Source: Marinagarivorans cellulosilyticus (lineage in GTDB: Bacteria > Pseudomonadota > Gammaproteobacteria > Pseudomonadales > Cellvibrionaceae). From it: 64,000 bases of DNA. Position 1 is the stretch's first letter. Each line of letters starts with the position of its first letter. The stretch spans positions 4,370,685-4,434,684 of the forward strand of contig NZ_AP023086.1 of the NCBI RefSeq assembly GCF_021655555.1. The letters run 5' to 3'. The notes below the pieces were generated by a model that was given only the letters and a program-made list of their open reading frames with translations, had not been told where the DNA came from and did no database searches. Shown here in pieces: positions 34,858 through 44,149 of this stretch. Both the position numbers and the translations under genes were made by a program.

Positions 34858-35552
34858 TATAGAGTCTCCCTCATATATTGATTTAATTCGGCAAGTCGCT
34901 CGGGGGTTCCTACATCCAGCCAGTAACCCGAATAAAGTTCACCCCGAATAGTTCTATTTTTTATTCCCCAACTAAAAATTTCACGCAACGGAAATTTTTG
35001 CCGGCACCTTGGATACCGCCGAATCATTTCAGGGTTTATGACGCTAATACCAGAAAACGTCAATGCTCCACCCTGCTCTGCCGCCATTTTTTTATCGTAA
35101 ACGCAACCTTCGCTCCCTAAAACAAAATCACCCTCTGGGTTATGTTCGGGATTATTCACCATTACAAAGTAAGCTCCGGCGGCAGCCACTTGTGCCCGCG
35201 CAATAACACGGCTTAAATCGACACCACAAAAAACATCGCCATTAACTAATAAAAAAGGCGCCTGCCCAAGTATTGGCAGCGCAAAATGTAATGCGCCGCC
35301 AGTTTCCAGCGGTTCGCTTTCTTGGCTGATTGTTATCGTAGCCAAACCTTTTCGAGCGCGAACATAGGCCTCGATTTGTTCGCCCAAATAAGCCGTATTG
35401 ATAACAATGTCGCGAACCCCTGCCGCTTCAAGTTTTTGCAACCAATGTTCTAATAAAGGTTTGCCACCAGCCTGCAACAAAGGCTTCGGACAAGTACGCG
35501 TGAGCGGCAGCATTCTTTCGCCTTTACCAGCGGCTAAGATCATAGCTTTCAC
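34857..35552 (-). CDS. murU: N-acetylmuramate alpha-1-phosphate uridylyltransferase MurU
   Basis: 231 residues from a GTG that overlaps the amgK stop (GTGA). This gives the family N-terminus MKAMILAAGKGERM; an upstream start at 35579 adds nine residues and is less likely. MurU makes UDP-MurNAc from MurNAc-1-P and UTP in the fosfomycin-bypassing recycling route of Pseudomonas. Motifs: LAAGKGERMLPLTRTCPKPL, LLVNGDVFCGVD and the late YWLDVGTPERL. Coupled to amgK, its pathway partner. Confidence 0.94.
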   Translation of the reverse strand: MKAMILAAGKGERMLPLTRTCPKPLLQAGGKPLLEHWLQKLEAAGVRDIVINTAYLGEQIEAYVRARKGLATITISQESEPLETGGALHFALPILGQAPFLLVNGDVFCGVDLSRVIARAQVAAAGAYFVMVNNPEHNPEGDFVLGSEGCVYDKKMAAEQGGALTFSGISVINPEMIRRYPRCRQKFPLREIFSWGIKNRTIRGELYSGYWLDVGTPERLAELNQYMRETL

Positions 35553-36586
35553 GGCTGAATTTCCACTGAACGATACCAAGGCTGCTGTTTTATTAGCGGC
35601 ATCAATTGTTGCTCAAACCATTGCGCTACCGGCTTGCCCTCGGGGTAGCCTTCTAGCACTTGCAGCACATAAGCAAGTACAAGGGGTAGATCCTGTAAGT
35701 ACTGCGCTTTACCGTCCCTTAAATGCAAGCGAGAAAAAATCCCCAATACTTTTAAATGACGCTGTAGGCCCATCATATCGAGCGCCTGTAAAAATTCGCT
35801 TTCGGAACTCATTTGCAACAATGGTGGCAGGGCTTTTCGATACGCCAAGGCTTGCGAACGAACAAAACTTGCAGGCCAACACTGATAACAATCTTTTAAG
35901 AGCGACACAATGTCGTAGGTCACCGGCCCCACAACGGCATCTTGAAAATCAATAAAACCTAATTGATTAAGATCACCACTTTGAACATGAATATTACGGC
36001 AATGAAAATCGCGGTGCACAATGACTTGCGGCTGGGCCTGGGCCCGAGCGATTAACACATCAAATAGCTCCTGCAGCATTCCTCGCTCATCGGTCGATAA
36101 AACATAACCTAAGAGTTTTTCAACAAACCAAGGGATGAATAAATCAAGCTCAGCCTGCAGTGCAGCGCTGTCGTAGCGAGGATACCAAGCTGGCGTTGGA
36201 GAGCACTGTAAACGGTGTAGTTGAGCAAGCACCGAGGTATAACAAGCATCCAGCCATGCAGGCTTAGCGCCTTGAACCTCTAACATTGCACTTAATGACG
36301 TTGCGCCAAAATCTTCAATCAGTAAAAAACCCTGAGCAAAATCATAAGCAATAACCTCAGGCGCAGGCACACCCAATTGACGCCAGTGTTCACTGATTTG
36401 CACAAAGGCTTGGTGTTTTTCGACATCAGGCGGACCATACACCGCCAGCAACGGTGGCACGGTGGCTAGACGGAAGTATTCACGAAAACCCGCATCGCCG
36501 ACTATCGGTGTCAGCGCGGCATTCGGCATTGAACGCTTTACTAGCTGCTGGCTAACCCAAGCAGCCAAAGACTCATATATGGACAT
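35549..36586 (-). CDS. amgK: N-acetylmuramate/N-acetylglucosamine kinase AmgK
   Basis: 345 residues, aminoglycoside-phosphotransferase fold. Phosphorylates the anomeric carbon of MurNAc, feeding MurU. N-lobe PIVGDAGFREYFRL; hinge region LLIEDFGATSLS; catalytic loop VIVHRDFHCRNIHV; metal-binding GFIDFQDAVVGP. Overlaps murU by 4 bp. Divergent from lptD, the same neighbourhood as in Pseudomonas. Confidence 0.94.
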   Translation of the reverse strand: MSIYESLAAWVSQQLVKRSMPNAALTPIVGDAGFREYFRLATVPPLLAVYGPPDVEKHQAFVQISEHWRQLGVPAPEVIAYDFAQGFLLIEDFGATSLSAMLEVQGAKPAWLDACYTSVLAQLHRLQCSPTPAWYPRYDSAALQAELDLFIPWFVEKLLGYVLSTDERGMLQELFDVLIARAQAQPQVIVHRDFHCRNIHVQSGDLNQLGFIDFQDAVVGPVTYDIVSLLKDCYQCWPASFVRSQALAYRKALPPLLQMSSESEFLQALDMMGLQRHLKVLGIFSRLHLRDGKAQYLQDLPLVLAYVLQVLEGYPEGKPVAQWFEQQLMPLIKQQPWYRSVEIQP

Positions 36587-36673
36587 AAGAAATTATCACC
36601 AAGCAAGGTTTATGCACTTTTGCTGTTTCATTAAGCAGTGCGCGCCATTACAATCTGCGCCCAAGACAATAAG

Positions 36674-39148
36674 ATGAGCCGCAAAAGACCCCGCAGTATG
36701 CCTAACCCCAATGCTTGCGACAACGCAAAGCCCTTTAAAATACCCGCGCAGCAGCCAGCAAGGCCCTTTCGTGCGGCTAGGGGTCAACTCATAAAACTGC
36801 TCAGTATGCTACTAATTGTGGGCAACAGCAGTGGTGCGCGATCAGAAACTGCGGCCGAAATGGATTGGCAACCGCGCAACCTGCTAACACCCGCCCAGCT
36901 GCAACTTTTGAAGCCCGCATGTCACGGAGCCTATGTAGACCCTTTTGACAACAGCCCAGCACCAGACCCAGCGAATACGCTAATCGAAATAGAAGCTGGC
37001 AGCGCCGATATGAACGAGACGCATATTGAGCTTGGCAAGGGGGTACGCGTACAGCAAGGCCCGCGCGTTATTCAGGCAGAACACATGCTGTTTAACAAGG
37101 CCACCGAAAAAGCGGCTATGACGGGGGATGTTTATATTCGCCAAGCCGGCAGCTTAATTACCGGTGAAAGCGCCAGCGTTAATATGGTGGGCAATGAAGC
37201 TGAATTTACCAACGGTAGTTTTGTTGCCCACGAAACGCACATGCGCGGCACCGCAGGAAGGCTAGCACACGAAGCGTCGGGCAAGCTTGTGTTAGAAGAT
37301 GGCACTTTTACCAGCTGCGAGCCCAACGACAAGGCTTGGCTGCTAGCGGGCAAAAACCTCACCATCGACCCAGAATCGCTGCAAGGCTATGGCCGTGATG
37401 TTGTTGTGTATGTTGGTGGCCTGCCAGTTCTTTATACACCCTATATACGCTTTCCGATTGGGAATACCCGCCAAAGCGGCCTACTGACGCCAAGCATTGG
37501 AACTGTTGATGGTGGCTTAGATATTGCCCAGCCATGGTACTGGAATATCGCCCCCAACCAAGACGCCACCATTACCCCACGGTATGTCGCCGGCCGCGGC
37601 GCCATGCTAGAGCTAGAATATCGCCATTTAGGCTATACCAGCGAAAATATCGTGCAGTTTTCCACCCTGCCTAAAGATAGCGGCGACGAAGACAACGAGG
37701 CTCTCATCGCGAGCGGCGACGAAACGCTCACCTCTCACAAAGATGAAACGCGCTGGCTCATGCAGTTTGACCACCGCGGAGGCTTTCAGCAGCCTTGGTA
37801 TAGTGATATTAATTACGGTGAAGTCAGCGATATTGACTTCCTTCGCGAGCTGCCCGCTGCAAGCTTCAACGTGGCCAACGAAACCTACTTAACTCAAGCA
37901 GCCCGCTTTGGCTACGATTTCACCAACTGGCATGTATCCGCCAACGTGTATAACGCGCAAAACCTACTGGTCGATGTAGACGATTCTTACCGCCGACTGC
38001 CGCAAATTCAGGCCGAAGGCAATTACCGTCTAGGTGACTTCGGCACAAGCCTGTACCACGAGTATGTTCACTTTGGGCATAGCGATACACATCGTTTAAA
38101 TGGCAACACCATTATTACTGGTGAACGGGCACGCATCGACTACCAGCTAAACTATCAGCGCGATGCCAGTTGGGGCTTTATTCGGCCCAGTATGGGTGTT
38201 CAAGGTATGAGCTACCAACTCGACCAAGATCAGCTGCGTAGCGATGCCGACAATAAACCTGCCCTCTCGACTCACTACGCCAGCCTAGATAGCGGCCTTG
38301 TATTCGAAAATAGTAATGGGCAACAAACATTAGAGCCCCGCCTGTTTTACTTATTTCGGCAATATACCGACCACAAAGCCCTGTTTAATGTGACCGATGA
38401 CGGCCAAGACGTTAACTTCGATACATCGCCGCTTACCTTTGGTTACGACCAACTCTTTCGCAAACGACGCTTTACCGGCGGCGACCGCCTAGACGACGCC
38501 AATCAACTAACCCTAGGTTTAACCCATCGCTATTTTCGCAGTAATGGCGAGCCTTTATGGGATGTGAGCCTGGGCCAGCTATTTTATTTTGATGATCGCC
38601 GTGTAGGCTTAAACGAGGAATCGGACACTTCACAAGAATCCGATATCGCCGGTCAATTCAGCGCCTCACTCAGCGACAACATCCGCTCGCTAGGCAGCGT
38701 GCAGTACAATCCTAAAACAAAAAAATTGATGCGCGCTAGCTACGGCTTACACTACACCAATGATAATTGGCTGTTTAATCTGGGTTACCGCTACGCCCGC
38801 GAGCAGCAATTAGCCACTGGCGACTTGAGCCAAAAAATCGACCAACTCGACCTCTCGTTCTTTTTGCCAGCAGGTAATCAATGGCGGCTATTAGGCCGCA
38901 GTTTTTATGACATTGATGAGCAACGGGAACTTGAGACCTTTATCGGCTTCGAATACGACTCGTGTTGCTACCGCATACGCACTGTTGCCCGTCGCTGGCT
39001 CGATGCGCAGCTCGCATTAACCGAAGATGACCGCCCTTACGACCAAGGCCTCTTTTTTGAAATTGAGCTTCTCGGCTTAGGTAGCTCTGGCAAACGTATC
39101 GAAAACCTCTTAAAAGACAGTATTTTTGGTTACGACCAAGATCGCTAA
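36674..39148 (+). CDS. lptD: LPS-assembly outer-membrane protein LptD
   Basis: 824 residues from the chosen ATG. LptD with LptE inserts lipopolysaccharide into the outer leaflet. A long basic N-terminus is followed by a hydrophobic signal segment (LIKLLSMLLIVGNSSGARS, ~40-58). The OstA/LptA-like jellyroll lies at ~100-220 (ADMNETHIELGKGVRVQQG). The rest is a beta barrel with PYIRFPIGNTRQSGLLTPS, a hallmark LptD motif. The conserved Cys pair FEYDSCCYR lies near the C-terminus. The signal peptide is unusually late; an internal start at 36701 (MPNPN) would shorten it by 9 residues only. Confidence 0.95.
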   Translation: MSRKRPRSMPNPNACDNAKPFKIPAQQPARPFRAARGQLIKLLSMLLIVGNSSGARSETAAEMDWQPRNLLTPAQLQLLKPACHGAYVDPFDNSPAPDPANTLIEIEAGSADMNETHIELGKGVRVQQGPRVIQAEHMLFNKATEKAAMTGDVYIRQAGSLITGESASVNMVGNEAEFTNGSFVAHETHMRGTAGRLAHEASGKLVLEDGTFTSCEPNDKAWLLAGKNLTIDPESLQGYGRDVVVYVGGLPVLYTPYIRFPIGNTRQSGLLTPSIGTVDGGLDIAQPWYWNIAPNQDATITPRYVAGRGAMLELEYRHLGYTSENIVQFSTLPKDSGDEDNEALIASGDETLTSHKDETRWLMQFDHRGGFQQPWYSDINYGEVSDIDFLRELPAASFNVANETYLTQAARFGYDFTNWHVSANVYNAQNLLVDVDDSYRRLPQIQAEGNYRLGDFGTSLYHEYVHFGHSDTHRLNGNTIITGERARIDYQLNYQRDASWGFIRPSMGVQGMSYQLDQDQLRSDADNKPALSTHYASLDSGLVFENSNGQQTLEPRLFYLFRQYTDHKALFNVTDDGQDVNFDTSPLTFGYDQLFRKRRFTGGDRLDDANQLTLGLTHRYFRSNGEPLWDVSLGQLFYFDDRRVGLNEESDTSQESDIAGQFSASLSDNIRSLGSVQYNPKTKKLMRASYGLHYTNDNWLFNLGYRYAREQQLATGDLSQKIDQLDLSFFLPAGNQWRLLGRSFYDIDEQRELETFIGFEYDSCCYRIRTVARRWLDAQLALTEDDRPYDQGLFFEIELLGLGSSGKRIENLLKDSIFGYDQDR

Positions 39149-39164
39149 ACCATTTGGATTCATT

Positions 39165-40457
39165 ATGAAAAACCGCATTAAAACGTTGCTTTGCGCCCTT
39201 GTACTTTGCGCTACCAGCACGCAAGCCGAACCAAAATTGATTGATAGCATCGCCGCTATTGTCGACAACCAAATTATTCTTGAGTCCAGCCTCAATGAAC
39301 GCCTTGCAATCATTACCGCGCGCGCACGTGGGTCTCAAATGGGGCTTCCAGATATCGCCACGCTAAAAGAGCAAGTACTTGAGCACTTAATTGTTGAACA
39401 ACTACAAGTTCAAATGGCTTACCGCTACGGCGTTACCATTGACGATGCCGAGACCAATAACGTCATTAACAACATGATGAGTGAAAACGGACTAAGTGAG
39501 GCCCAATTCAGCGCCCAACTTGCGATGGAAGGCTTAACGCTTGCAACCTTGCGCGAGCGTATAGAGCGCGACATGATGATTCAAAACATTCAGCGCGGTT
39601 TAGTTTCACAGCGCATTACTGTTTCCGATTTAGAGATTGATAACTTTTTGAAATCGGCCGAAGCGCAATTTTGGTTGTCGCCGGAATATCATTTAGGCCA
39701 TATTCTCATTGCATTGCCGCAATCGGCTAACGATGCCGATATTCTTGCTGCCAAGGAAAAGGCCGAATCTATATATGAGCAAGCCTCCAAAGGCGCTGTT
39801 TTTGCAGAGCTAGCCATTGCCAACTCTAAAGGTCCAAACGCCCTTAAAGGCGGCGATCTAGGTTTTCGCAAAACAAGCGACCTTCCCAGCTTGTTCGCGC
39901 AAATAGCGCCAGAGCTAAAAATTGGTGGGGTATCTAAACCCGCTCGCAGTGCGGCCGGCTTTCACATTATCAAGCTTTATGAAAAACGCGGTGAAGAGTC
40001 GCAAGTTATTAAGCAATCTCTCGCTCGCCATATTCTTATTAAGCCTTCAGCCATCCTTACCGACGAACAGGCGCAGGCGAAGCTCAGCAAAATACGCCAG
40101 CAAATTGTAGACGGAGCCGATTTTGCCAAACTCGCCAAAGAGCACTCCGAAGATATCGGCTCAATGCTTGCTGGCGGTGATTTGGGCTGGTCTAGTCCCG
40201 GCCAATTTGTCCCTGCCTTTGAAAAAGCCATGGCAGAAACACCCCTTGGTGAAATATCCGAACCGTTTCGCAGCCGCTTTGGCTGGCACATATTGCAAGT
40301 ACAAGAGCAGCGCGACGAAGACATGACCGACGCCGTAATTCGCAACAAAGCCCGCAATATATTGACCAACCGCCGCTTTGAAGACGAATTGCAAGTTTGG
40401 CTGCGCGAACTGCGCGACGAAGCCTTTGTTGAAATTAAAACCGAGGCGCAAGGTTAG
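39165..40457 (+). CDS. surA: Periplasmic chaperone/PPIase SurA
   Basis: 430 residues from MKNRIKTLL; a frame extension to 39126 overlaps lptD and adds no signal peptide, so it is rejected. The signal peptide ends near TQA-EPK. The SurA_N domain spans ~22-160. Two parvulin domains begin near YHLGHILIALPQ and SLARHILIKPSA. Escorts outer-membrane proteins including LptD. Follows lptD by 16 bp. Confidence 0.95.
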   Translation: MKNRIKTLLCALVLCATSTQAEPKLIDSIAAIVDNQIILESSLNERLAIITARARGSQMGLPDIATLKEQVLEHLIVEQLQVQMAYRYGVTIDDAETNNVINNMMSENGLSEAQFSAQLAMEGLTLATLRERIERDMMIQNIQRGLVSQRITVSDLEIDNFLKSAEAQFWLSPEYHLGHILIALPQSANDADILAAKEKAESIYEQASKGAVFAELAIANSKGPNALKGGDLGFRKTSDLPSLFAQIAPELKIGGVSKPARSAAGFHIIKLYEKRGEESQVIKQSLARHILIKPSAILTDEQAQAKLSKIRQQIVDGADFAKLAKEHSEDIGSMLAGGDLGWSSPGQFVPAFEKAMAETPLGEISEPFRSRFGWHILQVQEQRDEDMTDAVIRNKARNILTNRRFEDELQVWLRELRDEAFVEIKTEAQG

Positions 40458-41449
40458 TGATTGCAGTAACCCCCGGTGAACCCGCAGGTATTGGCCCCGA
40501 GTTGGTTTGTCGCTATGCCAGCGAAAACAGCACGCCCTTAGTGGCCATAGCCAGCCAAGCATTACTTGAAAGCACCTGCCAGGCGCTTGATATAGACTTA
40601 GTATTGGAGCCTTTTGACCCCACACAAGCGGTTACAAACAAACCGAAAACATTGTACGTCCTAGATGTGCCGCTTGCGGTACCTACGACACCGGGACAGC
40701 TAAATGCCAGCAATGCACACTATGTATTGCGAACACTGGAGATCGCCACCGATTATTGCCTTGATGGCACTTTCGAGGCCTTGGTGACAGGCCCTGTTCA
40801 AAAAAGCGTGATCAACGATGCCGGCATAACCTTTAGCGGCCATACCGAATTTTTGTGTGAGCGCAGCCAGTGTGAGCGCGTAGTAATGATGCTAGCCACC
40901 GAAGGGCTGCGCGTTGCACTAGCGACAACTCACTTACCGCTCAAAGATGTACCAAATGCCATCACCGCCGAATTACTCGAATCGATCATTAGCATTTTGC
41001 ATCACGATTTAGTCAGCCAGTTTGGTATCGCGCAACCACGCATTCTTGTGTGCGGACTTAACCCCCACGCCGGCGAAGGCGGACATATGGGGCGCGAGGA
41101 AATCGATGTTATAGAACCGCTACTCACTAAACTACGCAGTCAATACCAGTGGCACCTAACCGGCCCGTTGCCCGCAGACACCCTTTTTACACCCAAACAC
41201 CTCAAGCAGGCCGATGCAGTACTGGCGATGTACCACGACCAAGGCCTGCCCGTTTTGAAATACAAGGGCTTTGGCAACGCCGTGAATATTACCTTAGGGC
41301 TACCGTTTATTCGGACCTCGGTTGATCACGGCACAGCGCTTGATCTTGCCGGTAAAGGCATCGCTGATTTAGGCAGCCTTAAAACGGCGATTACCTACGC
41401 AGAAGCAATGATAGAAGCCACTCACACACAGCAGGCCACAAGCACATGA
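40457..41449 (+). CDS. pdxA: 4-hydroxythreonine-4-phosphate dehydrogenase PdxA
   Basis: 330 residues; GTG start overlaps the surA stop by one base. Acts in pyridoxal phosphate synthesis. Motifs: VTPGEPAGIGPEL at the start, FSGHTEFL (active-site His), CGLNPHAGEGG and AMYHDQGLPVLKY (metal His), ending with RTSVDHGTALDLAG. Overlaps rsmA by 4 bp. Confidence 0.96.
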   Translation: MIAVTPGEPAGIGPELVCRYASENSTPLVAIASQALLESTCQALDIDLVLEPFDPTQAVTNKPKTLYVLDVPLAVPTTPGQLNASNAHYVLRTLEIATDYCLDGTFEALVTGPVQKSVINDAGITFSGHTEFLCERSQCERVVMMLATEGLRVALATTHLPLKDVPNAITAELLESIISILHHDLVSQFGIAQPRILVCGLNPHAGEGGHMGREEIDVIEPLLTKLRSQYQWHLTGPLPADTLFTPKHLKQADAVLAMYHDQGLPVLKYKGFGNAVNITLGLPFIRTSVDHGTALDLAGKGIADLGSLKTAITYAEAMIEATHTQQATST

Positions 41450-42255
41450 GTCGAGCAGAACAGCAACACCGCGCTCGCAAGCGCTTTGGACAAAACTTTT
41501 TACACGACGAGAGCATCATCAATCACATTGTGCGCTCCATTCGGCCTGCCGCCACCGACAATATGGTAGAAATTGGCCCGGGCAAAGGTGCCATTACGCG
41601 CCTAATTCTAGACACCTGCCAACAGCTCAATGTGGTTGAACTTGATCGTGATCTTGTCCCCATACTGCAAGAAAAGTTTGGCCACATTCCGTCGTTTCAC
41701 ATCAACGAGGCCGATGCCCTAAAATTTGATTTTGCCCAACTAGGCAGCGCCGAAAAACCTCTGCGTATTGTTGGCAACCTCCCCTACAACATATCAACGC
41801 CGCTCATCTTTCACCTGCTCAGTTACAGCCATATGGTAAAAGACATGCACTTTATGCTGCAAAAAGAGGTTGTAATGCGCATGGCAGCAACCGCTGGCGA
41901 AAATAATTATGGCCGTTTAAGTATTATGACGCAGTACAGCTGTGACGTGGAATACCTGTTTGATGTGGGCCCTGAGTGCTTCGACCCGCAACCCAAAGTG
42001 GATTCAGCCATTGTACGCTTAACACCACAACAGCAACCGCGCCACCCCGTGGACGACCATAAAACCCTAGACACTCTCGTTCGCACAGCTTTTAGCCAGC
42101 GCCGAAAAACCCTGCGCAATACGCTAAAAACACTCATGAGCAGCGATGAATTAGAAGCACTGAATGTCGACCCGTCACTTAGGCCGGAAAACCTACCGCT
42201 GGCAACCTATGCCGCCTTAGCTAATTATGTCTTCAACAGACCTGCGGTAGAATAG
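41446..42255 (+). CDS. rsmA: 16S rRNA dimethyladenosine transferase RsmA (KsgA)
   Basis: 269 residues. Dimethylates A1518 and A1519 of 16S rRNA. KRFGQNFLHDESIINHIV at the start, SAM motif VEIGPGKGAITRLI and catalytic NLPYNISTPLIF are all present. The C-terminal helical domain ends with LRPENLPLATYAALANYVF. Translationally coupled to pdxA. Confidence 0.97.
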   Translation: MSRAEQQHRARKRFGQNFLHDESIINHIVRSIRPAATDNMVEIGPGKGAITRLILDTCQQLNVVELDRDLVPILQEKFGHIPSFHINEADALKFDFAQLGSAEKPLRIVGNLPYNISTPLIFHLLSYSHMVKDMHFMLQKEVVMRMAATAGENNYGRLSIMTQYSCDVEYLFDVGPECFDPQPKVDSAIVRLTPQQQPRHPVDDHKTLDTLVRTAFSQRRKTLRNTLKTLMSSDELEALNVDPSLRPENLPLATYAALANYVFNRPAVE

Positions 42256-42337
42256 ACCCAAAGTCTAGCGGGTAGCGAGTAAGCTACACGCATTACCGAA
42301 CCACTGAGACTTAAGCCCCATACCGAGCCGAGTTACC

Positions 42338-42739
42338 ATGACAGACCTAGTAGACGAAAATATAGAGCTAAAAGACACCATCGAGGTGCAAGTTAAAACA
42401 CGCTATTTGCGCGAACAATCTCGGCCCGAGCAGTCTCGTTACGTTTACGCCTACACCATTACGATCTCCAACAAGGGCAACACCTCTGCTCAACTGATTA
42501 GCCGCCACTGGATCATCACCGATGAGAAAGACCAAACTAAAGAAATCAAAGGCCCTGGCGTTATTGGCGAGCAGCCCATTATAAAACCAGGCTTAAGCCA
42601 CACCTATTCCAGCGGCGTGGTTATGGAGACCGCAGTAGGCACTATGGCCGGCAGCTACCAAATGCAAACACTTGACGGAGATACCTTTGAAGCCGTCGTC
42701 CCGACATTTACGCTGATTCAGCCCAGTAAACTACACTGA
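42338..42739 (+). CDS. apaG: ApaG (DUF525) protein
   Basis: 133 residues, immunoglobulin-like fold. Family motifs: QSRYVYAYTITISNKG, SRHWIITD, GPGVIGEQPIIKPG and MAGSYQMQTLDGDTFEAVVP. Function unknown; conserved with ksgA and apaH across gammaproteobacteria and linked to Co2+/Mg2+ and AppppA phenotypes. Confidence 0.95.
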   Translation: MTDLVDENIELKDTIEVQVKTRYLREQSRPEQSRYVYAYTITISNKGNTSAQLISRHWIITDEKDQTKEIKGPGVIGEQPIIKPGLSHTYSSGVVMETAVGTMAGSYQMQTLDGDTFEAVVPTFTLIQPSKLH

Positions 42740-42769
42740 AGCAACCTTGCTAATAAAAAGAAGTGATCT

Positions 42770-43570
42770 ATGACCGAATGGGCAATAGGTGATATTCAAG
42801 GCTGCGCAAAGCCATTTTTTCGCCTACTCGAACGCATCCAATTCAACCCCACCGCAGACACTCTTTGGGTGGCCGGCGATATGGTTAATCGAGGTCCCGA
42901 CAACCTCAGCGTTTTGCGATTTATTAAGAGCTTAGGTCCGCAGGCCCGCGTTGTGCTTGGTAACCACGACCTTCACCTTTTAGCCACCGCCGAAGGGGCG
43001 CGCAAGCTATCCCCCAAAGACACCCTTCACGATGTCATCGCAGCCGATGATAGTGACGAACTGCTTCACTGGTTACGCCAACAGCCCCTTATTCAGCACA
43101 ACAACCAATTTGTGATGAGTCACGCCGGCCTGCCACATATATGGCCGACGGAACGGGCATTTGCACTGGCCGAAGAAGTGGCCTGCTGCTTAAAAGACAA
43201 CGCCCGTTACCGCAGCTTCTTATTTGAAATGTATGGCAACGAGCCTTCAGCCTGGCACAACAGCCTCACAGGAAACACCCGCCTAAGAGTCATCACTAAC
43301 TATTTCACCCGTATGCGTTTTATCAGCGCAACCGGCGAGCTAAACTTAACGGTCAAAGAGTCGGCCGGTTCCGCGCCACAAGGCTTTAGCCCATGGTTTC
43401 AACACCACGCTACTCGAAGTCACGATATTTTATTTGGCCACTGGGCAGCGCTGGAAGGCGAAACAGGGCGCAATAACATTCACGCACTCGATACCGGCTG
43501 CGTCTGGGGCGGCAAACTCACGGCAATTAACCTTGCAACTGGCAAACGCACTAGCGAGCCAGCTAACTAG
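42770..43570 (+). CDS. apaH: Diadenosine tetraphosphatase ApaH
   Basis: 266 residues, symmetrical Ap4A hydrolase; it also removes Np4 caps from RNA. Metallophosphatase motifs: IGDIQGCAKPF (start), GDMVNRGPDNL, VLGNHDLHLL, SHAGLPHIW and DTGCVWGGKLTAI. Last gene of lptD-surA-pdxA-rsmA-apaG-apaH. Confidence 0.96.
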   Translation: MTEWAIGDIQGCAKPFFRLLERIQFNPTADTLWVAGDMVNRGPDNLSVLRFIKSLGPQARVVLGNHDLHLLATAEGARKLSPKDTLHDVIAADDSDELLHWLRQQPLIQHNNQFVMSHAGLPHIWPTERAFALAEEVACCLKDNARYRSFLFEMYGNEPSAWHNSLTGNTRLRVITNYFTRMRFISATGELNLTVKESAGSAPQGFSPWFQHHATRSHDILFGHWAALEGETGRNNIHALDTGCVWGGKLTAINLATGKRTSEPAN

Positions 43571-43778
43571 TACCACCAACCGCTTTATTACTCACCGGCA
43601 TATACTATTTATAACTATTATTTGACGCGGTTTCACACTTTATGGTGAAAAGTCACTCAACGGCACCATTTGGCAGTTTTTACCTCCAATTGGCGATATT
43701 CTCCGTCAAAGCACTGGCTTTTTTTCTTCAACGCGCTAAAGTTGGTTGCGTTAAGCCGTAATGATGAGAGACTTCCTT

Positions 43779-44006
43779 ATGCATCACCCGATATTTTTTA
43801 TAGATCGCCGCAAAGGCTCAGACCGCCGAGAAGACGCAGATCCTTGCAGAAACATGGATATTGACCTGTTTCATCGCAAGCGCCGCAAGAGCAAAGACCG
43901 ACGTGATGTCAGCCGCTCACTCAGCGACGATTATTACGCCTATATGCAAAAGGCCCTTTCTTCCTCTAAGCCCGAAGCATCAGATAACCCCAAGCATTTC
44001 GAATAA
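43779..44006 (+). CDS. Small basic protein with repeated DRR motifs
   Basis: 75 residues from the ATG that has GAGAG eight bases upstream; an ATG pair at 43761/43764 would add up to six residues. Two similar basic segments, FIDRRKGSDRREDAD and FHRKRRKSKDRRDVS, lie ~25 residues apart, followed by an acidic-neutral tail with DDYYAYMQKAL. The x-DRR-x4-DRR pattern is seen near N-termini of some PilZ and signalling proteins but no fold is recognised. Located between apaH and a REC protein; a 28-bp perfect palindrome follows. Confidence 0.55.
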   Translation: MHHPIFFIDRRKGSDRREDADPCRNMDIDLFHRKRRKSKDRRDVSRSLSDDYYAYMQKALSSSKPEASDNPKHFE

Positions 44007-44060
44007 TACTTTTGGGCAAACTGCCCTCTTTACCGAATCACATCTGCATTGAACCATACC

Positions 44061-44088
44061 GATACTGAGCCAAATTTGGCTCAGTATC
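44061..44088. repeat. Perfect 28-bp palindrome
   Basis: GATACTGAGCCAAA is followed directly by its exact complement, with no loop. It lies 54 bp after the small basic gene and about 60 bp before the REC gene. There is no T tail, so it is a poor intrinsic terminator. It could be an operator for a dimeric regulator or a transcript-end hairpin. Confidence 0.75.
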
Positions 44089-44149
44089 CTGCAACATCCT
44101 TTCGTGTGAACTAAAGTTAACTCTACTGTTACACCATTCAGAGATAACT

